This document shows positions 33,005-42,190 of a DNA stretch of 64,000 nucleotides, piece by piece (the first letter of the stretch is position 1; each line of letters begins with the position of its first letter). The translations under genes and the position numbers were made by a program. This stretch comes from Micrococcus terreus (GTDB taxonomy: Bacteria > Actinomycetota > Actinomycetes > Actinomycetales > Micrococcaceae). The stretch covers positions 1 through 64,000 of the forward strand of contig NZ_FPCG01000006.1 in NCBI RefSeq assembly GCF_900116905.1, given 5' to 3'. The notes below the pieces were generated by a model, which did no database searches, was not told the origin of the DNA, and saw only the letters and a list, made by a program, of their open reading frames with translations.

Positions 33005-34288
33005 TCACTCGTGGCGCAGGGCCTCGATGGGGTCCTTCCGTGCGGCTCGTGCTGCCGGCAGGGTGCCGGCCAGGAACGCGATACCCAGGATCAGCAGGGT
33101 GATCCAGAGCAGGGCCAGCGGGTCCACGGAGAACAGGGTCAGCCCGGCGACTCCGCTCAGCGGCCCCTCGGTCAGCAGCGTGTTGCCGACCAGTCCGGCG
33201 ACCAGACCGAGGCCGACGCCGATCACCGAGCCCATCAGCCCGATCATCACCGCCTCCATGGAGAACAGTCCGAAGACCTTGCCGTTGGACATGCCCAGGG
33301 CCTTCATCAGTCCGATCTCCCGGGTGCGCTCCTGGACGGACATCAGCAGGGTGTTGACGATGCCGAAGCTGGCCGCCAGCAGGGCGATCAGTCCGAAGCC
33401 GTTGAGCACCCAGGTGACGGTGTCGATGATGCCGCGGAGCATCCCGAGCTGGTCCTCCATGGTCAGGCCCATCATGTCGTTCTCCACCAGGGCGTTCTTC
33501 ACGTCCATCTCGTGGGCGGCCATGTCCTCCACGGTGGCCACGGCCTGGACGTAGGTGTTCTGACGGTCCTCAGGCAGCCCGGTGTTCTGCGCGGCGGCGA
33601 TCTCCGCGTTCAACGCGGTGGAGGGCAGAATGCTGCTGCCCACGCCGGAGGGCAGCGGCGCGGAGATGCCGACGATCTCGGCCTCCACGGTGTGCCGCTC
33701 CCCCACCACATCGGACACGGCCAGGGTCACGGTCTGGCCCACGGCGTCCTCGGCAGTCTCAGCACCCAGCGACTCCAGCCAGGAGTTCGGCACGGTCAGC
33801 TCCAGGGCCTCGGGCTCCGGCGCCCGTCCGGCGTCCAGCTCCAGGGAGGGCGCGTCGATGGGGAAGCCCACGGAGGGCACCTGCCACTGACGTCCGTCCT
33901 CGCCCTGGAGGTAGTCCACACTGGTGAACACGATCGGCTCCACGGCCGTCACATGGTCCAGGCCCTGGATGGTCTCGATGTCCCGGTCGGTGAGCATGGT
34001 CTGCCCGAACTCACCGGTGGCGCCGTCCTTCTCCGGGTCGAACTCGGTGGGACCGTCACCGGTGGGCATCTGCGCGGTGGGGTCGGCGGCGGCCATGACG
34101 TACATCTGACTGTCATCGCCATAGCCGTCCACGATGGTGGAGACGTACTTGTTCACGCCGGATCCCAGACCGGAGGTCAGGGTCAGGGCGAAGGCGCCGA
34201 TCACGATCGCGATCACGGTGAGCGCGGTGCGCATCTTGGAGCGCAGGGTGTTGGTCAGGGCCGTCCCGACGACGTCCAGAGACTTCAT
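33005..34288 (-). CDS. MacB/FtsX-type ABC transporter permease
   Basis: A 427-residue permease of the type VII ABC (MacB) fold. One N-terminal helix (MRTALTVIAIVIGAFALTLT) is followed by a large extracytoplasmic domain of about 220 residues. The C-terminal FtsX domain has three helices, including LIALLAASFGIVNTLLMSVQERTREIGLMKALGMSNGKVF and FLAGTLPAARAARKDPIEALRHE. Such systems act in lipoprotein, peptide or drug export by mechanotransmission. ATG 34288 overlaps the ATPase stop by four bases. A GTCGTCGGG variant of the dispersed word lies at its start, read as Asp-Val-Val-Gly. Confidence 0.9.
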   Translation of the reverse strand: MKSLDVVGTALTNTLRSKMRTALTVIAIVIGAFALTLTSGLGSGVNKYVSTIVDGYGDDSQMYVMAAADPTAQMPTGDGPTEFDPEKDGATGEFGQTMLTDRDIETIQGLDHVTAVEPIVFTSVDYLQGEDGRQWQVPSVGFPIDAPSLELDAGRAPEPEALELTVPNSWLESLGAETAEDAVGQTVTLAVSDVVGERHTVEAEIVGISAPLPSGVGSSILPSTALNAEIAAAQNTGLPEDRQNTYVQAVATVEDMAAHEMDVKNALVENDMMGLTMEDQLGMLRGIIDTVTWVLNGFGLIALLAASFGIVNTLLMSVQERTREIGLMKALGMSNGKVFGLFSMEAVMIGLMGSVIGVGLGLVAGLVGNTLLTEGPLSGVAGLTLFSVDPLALLWITLLILGIAFLAGTLPAARAARKDPIEALRHE

Positions 34289-35067
34289 GACTGACCTCCC
34301 GTTCCGCTGAGCACGCCTCGGTCCTCGGAGACGATCAACCCGTCCTGCATATGCAGGCGACGCTGGCACTTGGCCGCCAGGTCGTCGTCGTGGGTGACGA
34401 CCACCAGGGTGATGCCGTGGTCACGGTGCAGGCCGAAGAGGATGTCCTCCACCACCTCGGAGGTGGCGGTGTCCAGGTTGCCGGTGGGCTCATCGGCGAA
34501 GATGACCTCGGGCCGGTTCACCAGGGCGCGGGCGATGCACACGCGCTGCTTCTGGCCGCCGGAGAGGTCGGTGGCCTTGTTCTTGGCCTTGTCCGCCATC
34601 TCCAGCTGCTCCAGGACCTCCATGCCGCGCTGGTTGCGCTCGGAGCGTCCCACGCCGGCGATCTTCAGCGGCAGGGTGACGTTCTCCAGCACGGTCTGGT
34701 GGGGGTTGAGGAAGAACTGCTGGAAGACGAAGCCGAAGGTGGCGTTGCGCAGCCCGGAGACGTCCTTGATCTTCAGCTGGGAGACCGGACGGCCGTGCAT
34801 GGCCACCACCCCGGCGGTGGGCTGGTCCAGCAGGGCCAGCAGGTGCATCAGGGTGGACTTGCCGGACCCGGACTTGCCGATGATCGCCAGGGACTCGCCC
34901 TGCTCGATCTGGAAGGTGATCCCCTTGAGCGCGTCGAACCGGGACTCGCCGCGGCCGTAGACCTTGACCAGGTTCTCGGTCTCGAGGACGGGTTCGACCC
35001 GGTGCCGGCCGTGAGCGCCCGAGGGCTCGGGCGGTGGACTGTTCGGTGCCGAGGGCACGGAGGACAT
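34285..35067 (-). CDS. MacB/LolD-type ABC transporter ATP-binding protein
   Basis: A 260-residue ATPase partner of the FtsX-type permease. It has Walker A GKSGSGKST, the Q-loop region FVFQQFFLNPHQTVLENV typical of the MacB/LolD class, signature DLSGGQKQRVCIARAL, Walker B VIFADEPTGNLD and H-loop VVTHDD. The start ATG 35067 (MSSVPSAPN) has AAAGGG upstream; a longer frame to 35190 has no family residues. It is first in a two-gene operon; a periplasmic adaptor gene is not present next to it. Confidence 0.92.
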   Translation of the reverse strand: MSSVPSAPNSPPPEPSGAHGRHRVEPVLETENLVKVYGRGESRFDALKGITFQIEQGESLAIIGKSGSGKSTLMHLLALLDQPTAGVVAMHGRPVSQLKIKDVSGLRNATFGFVFQQFFLNPHQTVLENVTLPLKIAGVGRSERNQRGMEVLEQLEMADKAKNKATDLSGGQKQRVCIARALVNRPEVIFADEPTGNLDTATSEVVEDILFGLHRDHGITLVVVTHDDDLAAKCQRRLHMQDGLIVSEDRGVLSGTGGQS

Positions 35068-35209
35068 CAGTTCCCTTTCGTGGAGCGCTGCTGGATCTCC
35101 GGCGCTCCGGGAGGGACGTCTGCGGTCTCCCCCCGGTGGCCGGACTGACTCCAGTCTGTCAGCCCGGCGCCACCAGGGCCTCCGCCACACGGGGGAGATT
35201 CCGGCGTGT

Positions 35210-36328
35210 CTAGCCCACCGGAGGGAGGAAACCGACCTTGCGGTACACCTCGGAGAGCACGGGAGCGGCCACCTCGCGGGCCTTGACGGCGCCGTGAGCG
35301 AGCAGCCGGTCCAGCTCGGCCGGATCGTCCAGCAGCTCCAGGGCCCGGGTGCGGATCGGTTCCAGCCGCTCCACCACGGCCTCGGCCAGATCGACCTTGA
35401 GGTGCCCGTACATCTTCCCGACGTAGGCCTCCTCCAGCTCCGGGATCGACCGGCCGGTGACGGCGGCGAAGATGGAGAGCAGGTTGGACACCCCGGGCTT
35501 GGTCTCCCGGTCGAAGCGGACCTCCGTGCCGTCGTCCGTCACAGCGGACTTGATCCGCTTGGCGGTCTTCTTGGGCTCGTCCAGGATGTTGATCAGCCCG
35601 TTCGGGGAGACCGCGGACTTGGACATCTTGGCGGTGGGGTCCTGCAGGTCATAGATCCGGGCGCCGTTCTCCGGGTAGAAGCCGGTGGGCACCACGAAGG
35701 TCTCCCCGTATTTGGAGTTGAAGCGCTGGGCCAGGTCCCGGGTGAGCTCCACGTGCTGGCGCTGGTCATCTCCCACGGGCACGCCGTGCGGCTGGTAGAG
35801 CAGGATGTCTGCGGCCATCAGCATGGGGTAGGCCAGCAGACCCACGCCTGCGGAGTCGGCACCCTGCTTGGCGGCCTTGTCCTTGAACTGGGTCATCCGC
35901 TGAGCCTCACCCATCCCGGTCATGCAGGTCAGCACCCAGGCCAGCTGGGTGTGCTCGGGAACCTGGGACTGCACGAACAGCGTGGAGCGCTCCGGGTCGA
36001 TCCCGCCGGCGATGAACTGGGCGGCGGCCACCCGGGTGCGCTGGATCATCGCGGCCGGGTCCTGCGGCACCGTGATGGCGTGCAGGTCGGGGATGAAGTA
36101 GTAGGCGTCGAAGTCGTCCTGGACCTGGACCCAGTTGACCAGCGCACCCAGGTAGTTGCCCAGGTGCAGGGAGTCCGCCGAGGGCTGCATGCCGGAGAGG
36201 ACACGGTGGCGGGTGCCCGCCCCGGGCAGGTGGGCGGTCTTCGCGGTGTCCGTGGCCAGCACGTCGGCCGGGCTGACCCGGCGGGCGTTCTGCTCGGCGG
36301 CGGTGGTGGCGGTGGGCTCAGCGGTCAT
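35210..36328 (-). CDS. trpS: tryptophanyl-tRNA synthetase
   Basis: A 372-residue class I synthetase charging tRNA-Trp. It begins, after a 35-residue extension, with [21 protein letters not shown], holding the HIGH-like motif. [38 protein letters not shown] and the KMSKS loop ([13 protein letters not shown]) follow. All parts are in place and the length is near normal. It lies downstream of xthA on the minus strand with 27 bp between them. Confidence 0.95.
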   Translation of the reverse strand: MTAEPTATTAAEQNARRVSPADVLATDTAKTAHLPGAGTRHRVLSGMQPSADSLHLGNYLGALVNWVQVQDDFDAYYFIPDLHAITVPQDPAAMIQRTRVAAAQFIAGGIDPERSTLFVQSQVPEHTQLAWVLTCMTGMGEAQRMTQFKDKAAKQGADSAGVGLLAYPMLMAADILLYQPHGVPVGDDQRQHVELTRDLAQRFNSKYGETFVVPTGFYPENGARIYDLQDPTAKMSKSAVSPNGLINILDEPKKTAKRIKSAVTDDGTEVRFDRETKPGVSNLLSIFAAVTGRSIPELEEAYVGKMYGHLKVDLAEAVVERLEPIRTRALELLDDPAELDRLLAHGAVKAREVAAPVLSEVYRKVGFLPPVG

Positions 36329-36355
36329 CTCGGTGGGGTCCTTCGAAAGGTCGTG

Positions 36356-37264
36356 TCAGAACTGGTAGTCGACCACCAGCGGTGCGTGGTCGGAGAAGCG
36401 GGTGTCCCAGCTGGGAGCGCGGTCCACCACGGCCTGGGTGGCCTTGGCGGCCAGCTCGGGGGTGGCCATCTGGTAGTCGATGCGCCAGCCGGTGTCCTTG
36501 TCATAGGCCTGCCCGCGCCAGGACCACCAGGTGTAAGGCCCGTCCACGTCTCCGGCCAGTTCCCGGGCCACGTCCTTCCAGCCGATCTCCTCGCCGAAGA
36601 AGCGGTCGAAGTACGCACGCTCCTCCGGCAGGAAGCCGGCCTTCTTGACGTTGCCCTTCCAGTTCTTGATGTCCCGCTCGGTGTGTCCCACGTTCAGGTC
36701 ACCGGTCACCAGGGCGTAGTCCTTCTCCTGGCGCAGCTGCTGCAGCCGCAGGACCATCTGGTCCAGGAACCGGTACTTGTCCACCTGCTTGGGGGTGTCC
36801 ACCTCGCCGGAGTGCACGTAGGCCGAGACCACGGTCAGGGTCTTGCCGTCCGGGGTGGGCAGGTCCACCTCGACCCAACGGCCGGCATCGTCGAAGTACT
36901 CGTCCCCGATCCCGCTGCGCCGCTCCCCGTGCTCGGCGAGGGTGGCCACCGCCACGCCGGCGCGGCCCTTGGCGGCGGCCACGGCGTCATGCACGTGCCA
37001 GTCCTGCCCGGTGATGTCCTCGAGCATGGTCTCCAGGATGTCGCTCGGGGCACGGACCTCCTGCAGGGTCAGCACGTCCACGCCGCGTCCGGCGAACCAG
37101 GCCGGCATGCCCTTGCGGTGCGCGGCCCGGATCCCGTTGACGTTCACCGTGGCCACGCGCAGCGCGCCCGGTTCCTTGGGGGCGTGGGCGTTGGCATGCA
37201 CGACGGCGGCCGGGGCCTGATCGGTGGGGGCGGCGGTCACTGGGGTGGAGGGCTTCGAGGTCAC
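36356..37264 (-). CDS. xthA: exodeoxyribonuclease III (AP endonuclease)
   Basis: A 302-residue EEP-fold nuclease of base-excision repair, cutting at abasic sites and trimming 3' ends. It contains RVATVNVNGIRAAHRKG, metal Glu in LTLQEVRAP, GDLNVGHTERDIKN, the segment WSWRGQAYDKDTGWRIDYQM and the final catalytic FSDHAPLVVDYQF. A 38-residue N-terminal extension precedes the fold; GTG 37264 is used and a later start is possible. It is flanked by trpS and a small membrane protein gene 19 bp upstream. Confidence 0.93.
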   Translation of the reverse strand: MTSKPSTPVTAAPTDQAPAAVVHANAHAPKEPGALRVATVNVNGIRAAHRKGMPAWFAGRGVDVLTLQEVRAPSDILETMLEDITGQDWHVHDAVAAAKGRAGVAVATLAEHGERRSGIGDEYFDDAGRWVEVDLPTPDGKTLTVVSAYVHSGEVDTPKQVDKYRFLDQMVLRLQQLRQEKDYALVTGDLNVGHTERDIKNWKGNVKKAGFLPEERAYFDRFFGEEIGWKDVARELAGDVDGPYTWWSWRGQAYDKDTGWRIDYQMATPELAAKATQAVVDRAPSWDTRFSDHAPLVVDYQF

Positions 37265-37283
37265 GCTCTCCAGGGTAGTTCAG

Positions 37284-37898
37284 TCAGTTGATGACCTCGC
37301 CCTGGATGGGTCCCTCGTCCTGAGCGGCGCGGGAGCCGCGGGGCCGCTGGGAGGAGGCGGCGTCGTCGGGACGTGCTGTGGAGTCCTGCTGCGAGCCGTG
37401 CTGGGAGGCCTTGATCATGTCCCGGGCGTTGCCCGCGGTGATCTCGATGGTCTCCAGTGCCCGGCCGACCATGTCCTGGTCCGCGGCGGCACCCTGGGCC
37501 AGCTCCTCCTGGATCACGCGGGTCTGGACCTGGACGATCTTGAAGGAGTGGTCCAGCTTGGTGTCCCGCATGGGGTCCACGGCCGGGGCGGACTGGCCCT
37601 GGACCTCGGTGCGCGGGGCCATCGAGGCGGTCATGTTCTTGACCTGCTTGGACACCGACTGGGCGCCACGGCGCACGCCGAGCACCACGGCCACGGCCAG
37701 CAGCAACCAGCCGCCGGAGATGATCACCAGCAGCCAGCCGATGACGTCGTTCTGGTTCGCGGCGAAGAGCAGGGCCACGATCAGCACCAGGACCATGACG
37801 CCGAAGGTGATGCCACCGCCCTTCATCGTCCAGTTCAGCCCCTGACGAGACGAGGACGGGGAGGACTGTGCTGAGGATCCGCTTTCCACTGACTGCAT
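37284..37898 (-). CDS. small membrane protein of unknown function with coiled region
   Basis: A 204-residue protein without a recognised domain. A Ser-rich start (about 20 residues) is followed by two helices (ITFGVMVLVLIVALLFAAN and VIGWLLVIISGGWLLLAVAVVLGV), then a basic stretch and a cytoplasmic region with a helical, heptad-like part (KIVQVQTRVIQEELAQGAAADQDMVGRALETIEITAG). The tail is Ser/Asp/Arg-rich with a GTCGTCGGG copy read as Arg-Pro-Asp-Asp-Ala. Its place directly upstream of xthA suggests shared transcription but says little about its job. Confidence 0.75.
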   Translation of the reverse strand: MQSVESGSSAQSSPSSSRQGLNWTMKGGGITFGVMVLVLIVALLFAANQNDVIGWLLVIISGGWLLLAVAVVLGVRRGAQSVSKQVKNMTASMAPRTEVQGQSAPAVDPMRDTKLDHSFKIVQVQTRVIQEELAQGAAADQDMVGRALETIEITAGNARDMIKASQHGSQQDSTARPDDAASSQRPRGSRAAQDEGPIQGEVIN

Positions 37899-37972
37899 GG
37901 CACCGATTATCCCGCATCGGCACGGACTGACCTATTCGGGGAGCGGTCCCCTGCCGCGCCTATCCTGTCTGC

Positions 37973-39226
37973 ATGCCCGAATCACCTGCGCCGCTGTGGA
38001 CGCGCGGGTATGTGCTGGCCTGCCTGGCCAATGTCCTGATGTTCTTCAACGTCCACCTGCTCCTGTCCACGGTGGCCGGATACGTGGTGGCGCGCTTCAC
38101 CGTGGGAGACGCCGTGGGCGGCGCCGCTGCGGCGGTGTTCATCATCGGCACCGTGGTCGCCAGACTCCTCGCCGGCCCGCTGATCGAACGATTCGGTCCG
38201 CGCGTGCTGCTGCTGATCGCCTTCGCGGCCTTCGTGGTGGCGCCGCTGCTCTACTGGGCCTCGGGTGCGGTGTGGATGCTGCTGGTGGTGCGCACCCTGC
38301 ACGGACTGACCTTCGGCGTGGGCTCCACCGTGATCGCCGGGGCCGCCGTGTCCCGGATTCCGCGCACCCGCATGGCCGAGGGCACCACGCACTACTCCTC
38401 GTCCACGCTGATCGGTGTGGCCGCCGGGCCGGTGGTGGGTCTGGCACTGGCCGGGTCCGACGCCGGCTTCGGTCCGATCGCCGTGACCGCGTCCGTCGTC
38501 TCAGCGGCAGGACTGGCCGTGGCCGTCCTCCTGCCTCCGGTGAGCCGCCTGCGGCAGGCGACCGAGCCGTCGTCGGGAGGGCCCGTGGGACCTTGCTCGT
38601 CTCAGGAGGTCCACCGCCCAGGCTGGGCCCGGTTCGTGGAGCCCGGGGCCCTGCCCAGCGCCGTGATGGGCACGCTCTACTCGATCGGCTACGCCGCGAT
38701 CGTCACCTTCCTGGCCCAGCTGGCCGCCGAACGAGGGTTCGGAGCGGCGGCGAGCGCCTTCTTCCTGGTCTACGCCGGTGCCGTGCTGATCACGCGGCTC
38801 TTCACCGGACGACTGATGGACCGGACCGGGCCGAACGTGGTGATGGTCCCGGGATTCGTGCTCTTCGCCGTGGCCCTGGCCCTGCTCTCCGTGGCGCAGT
38901 CCTGGCCGGTGCTGCTGGCTTCGGCGGTCCTGGTGGCTCTGGGATACGGTCAGCTGCAGTCAGCGGGACAGACCATCTCGGTGATCCAGGTGCCCCCGGC
39001 CCGCGCGGGGATGGGGGCGGCCACCTACTTCCTGGGGATCGACGTCGGCATGGGGCTGGGGCCTATCCTGGCGGGGGTGCTCGCGCAGTGGTTGGGCGTG
39101 GGCCCGATGTACCTGCTGCTGGCTGCATTCATGGTCATGTTGCTGCCCGTGTACTGGCTGGTGCAGGGGCGGCAGCTGCGCCGACCCGACACCCCTGCGC
39201 CCCCTGAGACGAATCCGGAGAAGTGA
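37973..39226 (+). CDS. major facilitator superfamily transporter
   Basis: A 417-residue MFS protein with 12 predicted helices. The loop 2-3 signature is present in form (GTVVARLLAGPLIERFGPRVLL), and the second-half repeat shows GAVLITRLFTGRLMDRTGPNVV. The central loop after helix 6 (about 195-225) carries an exact copy of the dispersed word, read as Glu-Pro-Ser-Ser-Gly. The substrate is unknown; relatives export sugars, drugs or metabolites. ATG 37973 starts MPESPAPLWTRGYVLACLANVLMFFNVH. Its stop overlaps the next MFS gene start by four bases, so the two pumps are co-translated. Confidence 0.88.
   Translation: MPESPAPLWTRGYVLACLANVLMFFNVHLLLSTVAGYVVARFTVGDAVGGAAAAVFIIGTVVARLLAGPLIERFGPRVLLLIAFAAFVVAPLLYWASGAVWMLLVVRTLHGLTFGVGSTVIAGAAVSRIPRTRMAEGTTHYSSSTLIGVAAGPVVGLALAGSDAGFGPIAVTASVVSAAGLAVAVLLPPVSRLRQATEPSSGGPVGPCSSQEVHRPGWARFVEPGALPSAVMGTLYSIGYAAIVTFLAQLAAERGFGAAASAFFLVYAGAVLITRLFTGRLMDRTGPNVVMVPGFVLFAVALALLSVAQSWPVLLASAVLVALGYGQLQSAGQTISVIQVPPARAGMGAATYFLGIDVGMGLGPILAGVLAQWLGVGPMYLLLAAFMVMLLPVYWLVQGRQLRRPDTPAPPETNPEK
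38566..38577 (+). repeat. copy of dispersed 12-bp word GCCGTCGTCGGG
   Basis: Exact copy in the cytoplasmic central-loop coding part of the MFS gene. Confidence 0.8.
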
Positions 39227-40752
39227 TGACCCCGCCACGTACCCCCACCGGGCAGCCCACCAGGCCGCCCATGCCGGAGGGCTGGCTGCGGATCATGACC
39301 GTTCTGCTGGTCCCCCTGTTCCTGTCCCTGATGAGTGTGAGCACCGTCAATGTGGCCCTGCCCGCCATCGAGGAGGGACTGGGCGCCAGCTCAGCGGACC
39401 TGCAGTGGGTGCTGGCCGGCTACACCCTGGCCTTCGGCGTGGTCCTGGTGGCCGCGGGGCGAGCGGGTGACCTGTGGGGACGCAAGACGTTCTTCATCGC
39501 CGGCATCCTGGTCTTCACCCTGGGCGCTCTGGCCTCCGGCCTGGCGGTCTCCCCCCTGATGCTGAATCTGGCCCGGCTGCTGACCGGCATCGGCTCCGGG
39601 CTGCTCAACCCCCAGATCATCGGGATCATCCAGACCGTCTTCCACGGACCGGCGCGCGGACGGGCCTACGGCATGTTCGGCACGGTGATCGGCCTCGGCG
39701 TGGCCGTGGGACCGCTGATGGGCGGTGTGGTGATCCAGACGTTCGGCCCCGAGTGGGGCTGGCGGTGGACGTTCCTGATCAATGTGCCGATCGGGCTGCT
39801 CGCCGCGTTCATGGCCTGGCGCTGGCTGCGCAGACCGGTCCGCGACCAGTCCGCCGAGGTGACACCGCGATCACTGACCGCGCTGGATCCGATGGGAGCC
39901 CTGCTGCTGGCTGCCGGCGTCGTCTGCCTGATGCTCCCCTTCATGGTGCCGGGGACCTGGTATCTGATGGGGGCCGCCGTCGTGATCCTGGCCCTGTGGT
40001 GGTGGTGGGAGTCCCGCCTGGCAGGCAGCGCAGACCCCGCCCACCAGCCGATGGTGGACCCTCGCCTGTTCCGCATCCCCTCCTTCACCTTCGGCACCCT
40101 GGAGGCCGGGGCATTCCTGGCCACCATGCCCGGCGTGTGGGCCGTGCAGGCGATCTTCACCCAACAGGGACTGGGCCTGTCTCCCCTGGCCGCAGGTCTG
40201 ACCACGCTGCCCTCCGCCGTGCTGGTGGCCGTGCTCTCGCCGATCGTGGGGTCCAAGGTGCACCGCCACGGGCCGGTGTTCGTGGTGGTCGGCGCCGGAT
40301 TCTCCCTGGTCTCGCTGGTCCTGGCGGCGGTGAGCTTCCACCAGATCTCCGCCGGCGCATGGCCGTACTGGACGCTGGCGGCCTCGCTCGGCCTGCTGGG
40401 TGTGGTCCAGGCATTCCTGCTGACCAGCACCCAGGTGATCACCATGCATGACGTCCCGGCGCAGTCAGCCGGAGCGGCGGGAGGGATCTCTCAGACCGCC
40501 CAGCGCGTGCTCACCGCCGTGGGGCTGGCCGCGGTCACCGGTGCGTACTTCGCCGCCCTCTCCCCCGAGGCGGTTCCCGGCATGACCCCGCCCGTCCCCG
40601 AGGACACCGCTCTGGCCCACGGGCAGGCCGCCGGCGTGGCGATGGTGGTGGTGGGAGCGTTCTGGGGCGTGATGGCGGTGCTGGCCGTGATCGACCTGCT
40701 GCGCCGACGCCGTGGCGGTTCGCTCTCGCTCGCCGGGCCCGGGGCCCACTGA
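39223..40752 (+). CDS. EmrB/QacA-type MFS drug exporter
   Basis: A 509-residue proton-coupled exporter with 14 helices (DHA2 family). The start contains VPLFLSLMSVSTVNVALPAIEEGLGASSADLQWVLAGYTLAFG with the motif D1-like NVALPAI; motif A GRAGDLWGRKTFFIAG and motif C-like GPLMGGVVIQTFGPEWGWRWTFLINVPIG follow. Such pumps expel lipophilic cations, dyes and antibiotics. ATG 39223 overlaps the preceding MFS stop by four bases. The LysR remnant converges on its end with only one base between stops. Confidence 0.9.
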   Translation: MMTPPRTPTGQPTRPPMPEGWLRIMTVLLVPLFLSLMSVSTVNVALPAIEEGLGASSADLQWVLAGYTLAFGVVLVAAGRAGDLWGRKTFFIAGILVFTLGALASGLAVSPLMLNLARLLTGIGSGLLNPQIIGIIQTVFHGPARGRAYGMFGTVIGLGVAVGPLMGGVVIQTFGPEWGWRWTFLINVPIGLLAAFMAWRWLRRPVRDQSAEVTPRSLTALDPMGALLLAAGVVCLMLPFMVPGTWYLMGAAVVILALWWWWESRLAGSADPAHQPMVDPRLFRIPSFTFGTLEAGAFLATMPGVWAVQAIFTQQGLGLSPLAAGLTTLPSAVLVAVLSPIVGSKVHRHGPVFVVVGAGFSLVSLVLAAVSFHQISAGAWPYWTLAASLGLLGVVQAFLLTSTQVITMHDVPAQSAGAAGGISQTAQRVLTAVGLAAVTGAYFAALSPEAVPGMTPPVPEDTALAHGQAAGVAMVVVGAFWGVMAVLAVIDLLRRRRGGSLSLAGPGAH

Positions 40753-40753
40753 C

Positions 40754-41380
40754 TCAGCCGGGCCAGAGGTCCTGACGGGCCACCCGGTCCACCACCGCTG
40801 CCAGCGCCGTGGCGGCGGTGGACGGACGCAGCTGCGGATTGCGGACCATGATCACCCCCAGGGGTGCGACGTCCTCCCCCGACGACTTCACCGCGAGCGG
40901 CTCCCCGCCGTAGGAGAGGTCCCCTGCGGGGCGTTGGACCAGGATGGCGTACCCCAGTCCCTTGGCCACCAGGGACCGGGTGACCTCGAAGTCCGAGGTC
41001 CGGAAGGCCACGTGGGGCTGCAGCCCGGCGTCGCGGAAGATCCGCGCGGTGTTCTCCCGGCTGGGCGAGATGTCCAGGACGATCATCGGCTCCTCGATCA
41101 CCTCGGCGAGCCGGACCTGTTCTTGGTCGGCCAGCCGATGGTCGGCCGGCAGGACCAGCAGAGGGCGTGCCGCATTCAGACTGGTCACCTGCAGCCCCGG
41201 AGGCAGAGCGAGGTCATAGGTGACGGCCAGGTCCAGGCGGCCCTGGAGCACCTGCGCGCAGATCTCGTCCTGCGAGCCGGCCACGAAGTCCAGGTCCACC
41301 CGCGGGTGGGCCTCGTGGAAGGCCGCCATGATCTCCACCAGGAGGGTGGGGGCCAAGAAGGAGCAGCAGTCCGCACCCAC
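40754..41380 (-). pseudogene. LysR-family regulator remnant (effector domain only)
   Basis: Only the C-terminal co-inducer-binding domain survives: LVGADCCSFLAPTLLVEIMAAFHEAHPRVDLDF, QVLQGRLDLAVTYD, LPADHRLADQEQVRLAEV, the hinge area and LGYAILVQRPAGDLSYGGEPLAV. The N-terminal 80-90 residues with the winged helix-turn-helix are missing. Upstream of about 41380 the DNA is instead the opposite strand of a truncated MHS transporter gene, so both genes lost their 5' parts at one junction. The open frame continuing to 41452 encodes no LysR residues there. Non-functional as a regulator. Confidence 0.85.
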
Positions 41381-42080
41381 CAAGGTCCTGTTCCGCCGCC
41401 ACTGGCTGCTGGTGCTCCTGGCCGCCCTGGTGTTCGTGGGCAACAACGCCAACGGCTACATGATCACCGGCGGCTTCGTCCTGTCCTACACCACCGACCC
41501 GACCCAGCTGAACATGCCCCGCACCGACGTGCTGCTGGCTGTGTCCATGGCCGCCGTGGTCTGGATGATCTTCACGGTGGTGGCCGGCGCCCTCTCGGAC
41601 CGGATCGGCCGTCCCCGGACCTACCAGATCGGCTACATCTGGCTGCTGGCCATGGGCCTGCCGCTGTTCTGGATGATCAACACCGGCTCGCTGGGCCTGA
41701 TCTACCTCTCCCTGGCCATCTTCGCCGTGGGCCTGGGACTGACCTACGGCCCGCAGGCGGCCATGTATTCCGAGGTCTTCCCGGCCGATGTGCGCTTCTC
41801 CGGCGTCTCGATCGCCTACGCCCTGGGTGCCATCCTGGGCGGGGCGTTCTCCCCGATGATCGCCCAGGCCCTGCTGCAGGCCACCGGAGGGACCACGGCC
41901 ATCTCGCTGTACCTGATGGGCATGTCCGTGGTGGCGTTCATCGCGGTCAGCCTGTTCCGGGACCGCCGCGGCATGGACCTGTCCATCAACAACCAGGCCG
42001 AGCAGGAGGTGGGGACCACGGTCCTCGACCACCGCGACGTCCCGGCCGCCTACGACACCACCCCGGCCAGACGGCGCTGA
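41377..42080 (+). pseudogene. MHS-family (metabolite:H+ symporter) transporter remnant, C-terminal half
   Basis: The C-terminal half of an MFS carrier of the MHS group (shikimate, proline/betaine and citrate type). It begins within the central loop (SAPTKVLFRRHWLLVLLAAL), then NNANGYMITGGFVLSYTT, the second-half motif GALSDRIGRPRTYQIGYIW, GLTYGPQAAMYSEVFPADVRFSGVSIAYALGAILGGAFSP and the acidic tail. The first six helices are missing; the upstream base is LysR DNA. The frame is open upstream only through antisense LysR sequence. A bidirectional terminator follows at 42113. Confidence 0.85.
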
Positions 42081-42112
42081 CGCTCCTCTGATCAACAGCC
42101 CTGCCGGGCACC

Positions 42113-42154
42113 GCAGAACGGGTCGTCTCCCCACCAGGAGGCGACCCGTTCTGC
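42113..42154. terminator. bidirectional terminator between MHS remnant and ABC permease
   Basis: An 18-position stem (GCAGAACGGGTCGTCTCC / GGAGGCGACCCGTTCTGC) with one T-G pair and a 6-nt loop. It stands between convergent genes. A variant of the dispersed word (ACGTCGTCGGG, 42168-42178) lies 13 bp after it. Confidence 0.85.
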
Positions 42155-42190
42155 GTGTGTGGACCGGACGTCGTCGGGACCCGGGAGCGC

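Noticed and set aside
40754-41452. LysR open frame up to 41452 as a complete small regulator
   Set aside because: The residues beyond about 41380 are antisense to the MHS gene and contain no helix-turn-helix.
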